From: Clostridia bacterium
GTDB lineage: Bacteria > Bacillota_A > Clostridia > Oscillospirales > CAG-382
DNA: 8,426 bases
Reading direction: 5' to 3'
NCBI GenBank assembly: GCA_017614095.1
Contig: JAGACN010000123.1
Location: 1-8,426 of the forward strand
In this document: piece by piece, positions 5,950 to 8,426 of the stretch
Layout: the number at the start of each line of letters is the position of its first letter
Numbering within the stretch: the first letter of the stretch is position 1
Notes under the pieces: model-generated
Told to the model about the DNA's origin: nothing
Seen by the model: only the letters and a program-made list of their open reading frames with translations
Database searches by the model: none
Translations under genes and position numbers: made by a program

Positions 5950-5980
5950 AAAAAAAAGCATCCGGCAGAACGTCCGGATG
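5950..5980 (-). terminator. Leader hairpin; on the minus strand a terminator-like structure
   Basis: CATCCGG (5959-5965) pairs perfectly with CCGGATG (5974-5980) across an 8-base loop and follows a run of eight A (5950-5957). In the plus-strand mRNA it is a 5' leader hairpin of the VWA gene. Read on the minus strand, the same stem is followed by eight T, the form of a rho-independent terminator, and would stop antisense transcription. No minus-strand gene ends here. Confidence 0.4.
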
Positions 5981-6008
5981 ACGGAAAAACCGAAAAAGGA
6001 GAACCGAC

Positions 6009-6686
6009 ATGAAAACAACCAAAAAAGCAAACGAAGTCCGCCCGGCGGACAACAACATCACCGAACTGGTCTTCATCCTGGACCGGAGCGGTTCCATGTC
6101 CGGCCTGGAGTCGGACACCATCGGCGGATTCAACGCCTTGATCCGCAAGCAGAAAGAGCAGGAGGGAAAAGCCTACGTCACGACCGTCCTGTTCGATTCG
6201 AAATCGGAAACGCTGCACGACCGCGTGGATCTGGCGGACGTGCCGGAGATGACCGACAAGGAGTACGCCGTCGGCGGGTGCACCGCGCTGCTGGACGCCA
6301 TCGGCGAAACGGTCCACCACATCGAGGAGATCCAGAGATACATCCGTCCGGAAGACGTGCCTTCCAAAACGATGGTCGTCATCACGACGGACGGGATGGA
6401 GAACGCGAGCCGCGAATACTCGCTGGCCAATGTAAAAAAATGCGTGGAGGCCAAGCAGAAGAAGGGATGGGAATTCCTGTTCTTGGGCGCGAACATCGAC
6501 GCCATCTCCACGGCGCGCTCCTTCGGCATCCGCGAGGACCGGGCGGCGAACTACCACTGCGACGCGAAAGGCGTCGAAAAGAATTACGAAGTGCTGGCGT
6601 GCGCCGTTTCGAATTTCCGCGCGGGCAAAGCACTGGGCAAAACATGGAAGGAAGAGATCGACAAGGATTTCGAAGAGCGGTCCTGA
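6009..6686 (+). CDS. Stand-alone VWA (von Willebrand factor A) domain protein with intact MIDAS
   Basis: Nearly the whole 225-residue protein is one VWA domain. The metal-ion-dependent adhesion site is complete: DRSGSMS with Asp25, Ser27 and Ser29, Thr92 in GGCTALLDAIG, and Asp128 in TTDGMENAS. There is no signal peptide or membrane helix, so it should be cytoplasmic and bind a partner through a divalent metal. The start follows AAGGAG with seven bases between. The distal gene of the probable operon begins 27 bases after this stop. Cytoplasmic bacterial VWA proteins often act as scaffolds with AAA+ ATPases, chelatases or tellurite-resistance type modules, but none of those partners is visible here. 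The downstream duplicated protein is the best candidate partner by position. The family is recognisable, but the function is not known to me. Confidence 0.88.
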   Translation: MKTTKKANEVRPADNNITELVFILDRSGSMSGLESDTIGGFNALIRKQKEQEGKAYVTTVLFDSKSETLHDRVDLADVPEMTDKEYAVGGCTALLDAIGETVHHIEEIQRYIRPEDVPSKTMVVITTDGMENASREYSLANVKKCVEAKQKKGWEFLFLGANIDAISTARSFGIREDRAANYHCDAKGVEKNYEVLACAVSNFRAGKALGKTWKEEIDKDFEERS

Positions 6687-6713
6687 TCTCCAAATGCTGA
6701 TGGAGGGATTGGC

Positions 6714-7637
6714 ATGAGCTTTCTGTCCGGGTGGCATTTAAATTTGAAGAAGAAAAAATGGAGCGGCGGGGATATCCGGTCGCTGACCTTCCGGCACATC
6801 GGATCGCTCCGCGGCGGAAGCTGGACCGTCTGCGTCCGGCGCGATAAGGAAACGGGAGGACCGGTCCTGTTTTACGAACTGCAGGAGCACGAGGACTACG
6901 GAAAGATGAGCTCGGCCGTTCCGGAATCCTTTATGAACGAACTTGCGGAACTCTGCAACAGAAACCGCGTTTCCTCCTGGGACGGCTTTTCCGGCTCCAA
7001 TCCGCGCGTGCGGGACGGCTACGGCTTTTCCTTCCGGCTCGAGGACATAAACGGGAACGAAGTTTCCGCGTCCGGCACCAACCGGTTCCCGTCCACCTAC
7101 CGGGCCTTCCGGGACGCATTCGAGGAACGGACGAAGGTGTACAGGGAAGCGCTGCTTCGCGACGCGCGCGAACAGAAAAGGGCGCGCGGCGTTTCGGGTC
7201 GTCTGACCTCCGCTCTGGCGGTCTTCCGCCAAAAGGGAACGGCCGGCAGCGGATACCGGTTCGTCCATCTGCTTATGCAAAACGACGGGACCGTCCGGGT
7301 GAGCTGGGAAGCCAAGAACGCATACCGGACGGACGAAGAGCCGGTCCCGGCGGGTCTGAACGACGTCTTTCCCGCAAGTGAAGTTCCGATGGACGAGATC
7401 GGATCCCTCATCCTCCGGCACGGGCTCGTTTCCTGGTGCGACCACGAAGGGCACACGGCTGATCCCAACAACGCCGAATGGTTCCAGATCGCGTTCCGCT
7501 TCGAAAAAGGGGACATTTCCGCCCACGGGACGCTGCTGCCCGACGGTTACGAAGGTTTCCGGAGCGGTTTTCTGGATCTGCTGGAACCGCTCGTCGCCCG
7601 GCTGGCGGAGCAAAAAGGGTCGGAGAATAACCCATAA
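6714..7637 (+). CDS. Uncharacterised protein made of two related domains
   Basis: I do not recognise this 307-residue protein. It appears to contain two copies of one domain, about residues 35-145 and 180-298, joined by a charged helical linker (about 137-165). The clearest matches are SSW (87-89) with VSW (239-241), and FSFRL (105-109) with IAFRF (259-263). VSASGTNRFPSTYRAF (117-132) also matches ISAHGTLLPDGYEGF (268-282). Both copies look like alternating beta strands followed by a helix. No signal peptide, membrane segment or enzymatic motif is seen. The N-terminus is Lys-rich (LKKKKW). A GGAGGG site six bases before the ATG supports the start. The gene is the last of a two-gene unit with the VWA gene and ends 13 bases before a strong terminator stem. 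A binding role alongside the VWA protein is inference. Confidence 0.75.
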   Translation: MSFLSGWHLNLKKKKWSGGDIRSLTFRHIGSLRGGSWTVCVRRDKETGGPVLFYELQEHEDYGKMSSAVPESFMNELAELCNRNRVSSWDGFSGSNPRVRDGYGFSFRLEDINGNEVSASGTNRFPSTYRAFRDAFEERTKVYREALLRDAREQKRARGVSGRLTSALAVFRQKGTAGSGYRFVHLLMQNDGTVRVSWEAKNAYRTDEEPVPAGLNDVFPASEVPMDEIGSLILRHGLVSWCDHEGHTADPNNAEWFQIAFRFEKGDISAHGTLLPDGYEGFRSGFLDLLEPLVARLAEQKGSENNP

Positions 7638-7650
7638 GGAAAAAGAAAAA

Positions 7651-7697
7651 CAGGCTGTTTGCCATCCTGACGGACGGAACAGCCTGATCTTTTTTAT
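7651..7697. terminator. Bidirectional rho-independent terminator between convergent genes
   Basis: CAGGCTGTT (7651-7659) pairs perfectly with AACAGCCTG (7678-7686), with a small inner hairpin in the 18-base loop. ATCTTTTTT follows on the plus strand. On the minus strand the stem is followed by TTTTTCTTTTTCC. It can therefore end both the VWA operon and the aldo/keto reductase transcript. Confidence 0.92.
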
Positions 7698-7725
7698 GCG
7701 CACGGGGATGTTTTTGACTAAGAAA

Positions 7726-8426
7726 TCACCAGGTGAAGGACTTGAGCGCTTCCATATCCGCGTCGGAAATGACGAAATCCAGAGACGCGTTCTGGCGCAT
7801 GCGGTCCGGGTTCGTTGTCTTGGGAAGCGAGATGGCGTCCAGCTGCAGCGTGTAGCGGATACACAGCTGCGCAACGGAAACACGGTATTTTTCGGCGTAC
7901 GGAAGCAGCGCCTTGTTCTTGAAGACGTCGCCGTGCCCGAGCGGGGAATAGGCCTCCACCGTGATGCCGTTGTCCTGGCAGTACCGGATCAGCTCCAGAT
8001 CCGTGTATCCGATGAAGACCGGGATCTGATTGACCATCGGCCGGATCCGGGCCGTGACCTTGAGGCTTTCCAGGTCTTCGATGCTGAAGTTGGACACGCC
8101 GATGGAGCGGACCTTTCCGTCTTCGTAGGCTTCTTCCAGCGCTTTCCAGACGGCGCGGTTCTCTTCGAAATAGCGGTATTCGTTTCCGTATTCGTTCCAC
8201 GGCTGCGGGCAGTGGATGAGCATGAGGTCGAACCGGTCCAGTTTTGCTTTTCGAAGCGATTCGTCGATGGACCGGACGGCGTCGTCGTAATTCTTGATCT
8301 CCGCTAAGACCTTGGACGTCACGAAGATCTCGTCGCGCGGGATCGAACTCGCGCGGATGCCTTCGCCGACTCCGTGCTCGTTTTCATATGCCTGCGCCGT
8401 GTCGATGTGGCGGTAGCCCAGTTCGA
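7726..8426 (-). CDS. Aldo/keto reductase (N-terminus missing at the window edge)
   Basis: The last 232 residues of an NADPH-dependent aldo/keto reductase run off the right edge. All four catalytic tetrad residues are visible in the fragment: Asp8 and Tyr13 in HIDTAQAYENE, Lys38 in VTSKV, and His71 in LIHCP. Further barrel landmarks are IGVSNF, NQIPVFIGYTD, EAYSPLGHG and the C-terminal cofactor motif LPKTTNPDRMRQN. The style fits small bacterial members such as the 2,5-diketogluconate reductase group, which reduce carbonyls on small metabolites. About 40 residues appear to be missing from the N-terminus. A GTG at 8320-8322 inside VTSKV is not the start, because the frame continues upstream with the Asp and Tyr of the active site. 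The substrate cannot be told from the sequence, and the gene converges on the neighbouring operon without an obvious link. Confidence 0.92.
   Translation of the reverse strand, partial: ELGYRHIDTAQAYENEHGVGEGIRASSIPRDEIFVTSKVLAEIKNYDDAVRSIDESLRKAKLDRFDLMLIHCPQPWNEYGNEYRYFEENRAVWKALEEAYEDGKVRSIGVSNFSIEDLESLKVTARIRPMVNQIPVFIGYTDLELIRYCQDNGITVEAYSPLGHGDVFKNKALLPYAEKYRVSVAQLCIRYTLQLDAISLPKTTNPDRMRQNASLDFVISDADMEALKSFTW

Noticed and set aside
5832..6737. 301-codon minus-strand frame opposite the VWA gene
   Set aside because: The plus strand carries a complete VWA domain with MIDAS residues, promoter and ribosome site. The minus frame has none of these.
8320..8322. GTG as start of the aldo/keto reductase
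   Set aside because: The frame continues to the window edge and encodes the catalytic Asp and Tyr upstream of this codon.

Overview
The window looks like chromosomal DNA from a Gram-positive, probably anaerobic Clostridia-type bacterium (Bacillota) with a fairly GC-rich genome. The signs are strong AGGAGG-type ribosome binding sites, a YhaM-type exoribonuclease, an anaerobic ribonucleotide reductase activase, a surface protein with a Cys-rich C-terminal membrane anchor, and GC-biased third codon positions that leave long antisense frames open. I cannot name a genus. I see no rRNA, tRNA, CRISPR array, transposase or phage gene.

Layout. The left third is on the minus strand: the first 60 codons of an NrdG-type radical SAM activase (1-182) and a complete long-chain acyl-CoA ligase-like AMP-forming enzyme (376-2088), each with its own promoter and separated by a strong terminator. 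A 375-base divergent intergenic region follows. It carries back-to-back promoters, a 13-base palindrome and a 12-base direct repeat with a 21-base period. A monocistronic gene for a type I membrane protein (2464-3699) comes next and ends at a terminator.

The middle and right are four plus-strand genes in two probable operons. The first encodes a YhaM-like OB-fold/HD 3'-5' exoribonuclease (3878-4819) and, 24 bases later, a macro domain fused to an XRE-like helix-turn-helix (4844-5878). The second encodes a stand-alone VWA (MIDAS) protein (6009-6686) and, 27 bases later, an unrecognised 307-residue protein built from two copies of one domain (6714-7637). A bidirectional terminator then separates this block from a convergent, truncated aldo/keto reductase on the minus strand (7726-8426).

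How the parts may work together. The NrdG, acyl-CoA ligase and aldo/keto reductase genes look like ordinary metabolism. The more interesting block is 3813-7637: RNA decay (YhaM), ADP-ribose recognition joined to a DNA-binding-like domain, a VWA scaffold, and a duplicated protein of unknown role. Any functional link across this block is inference from order and spacing. At the DNA level, five promoters share an extended -10 element (TGG followed by TAnnnT), and four of the five leaders contain a GC-rich hairpin.
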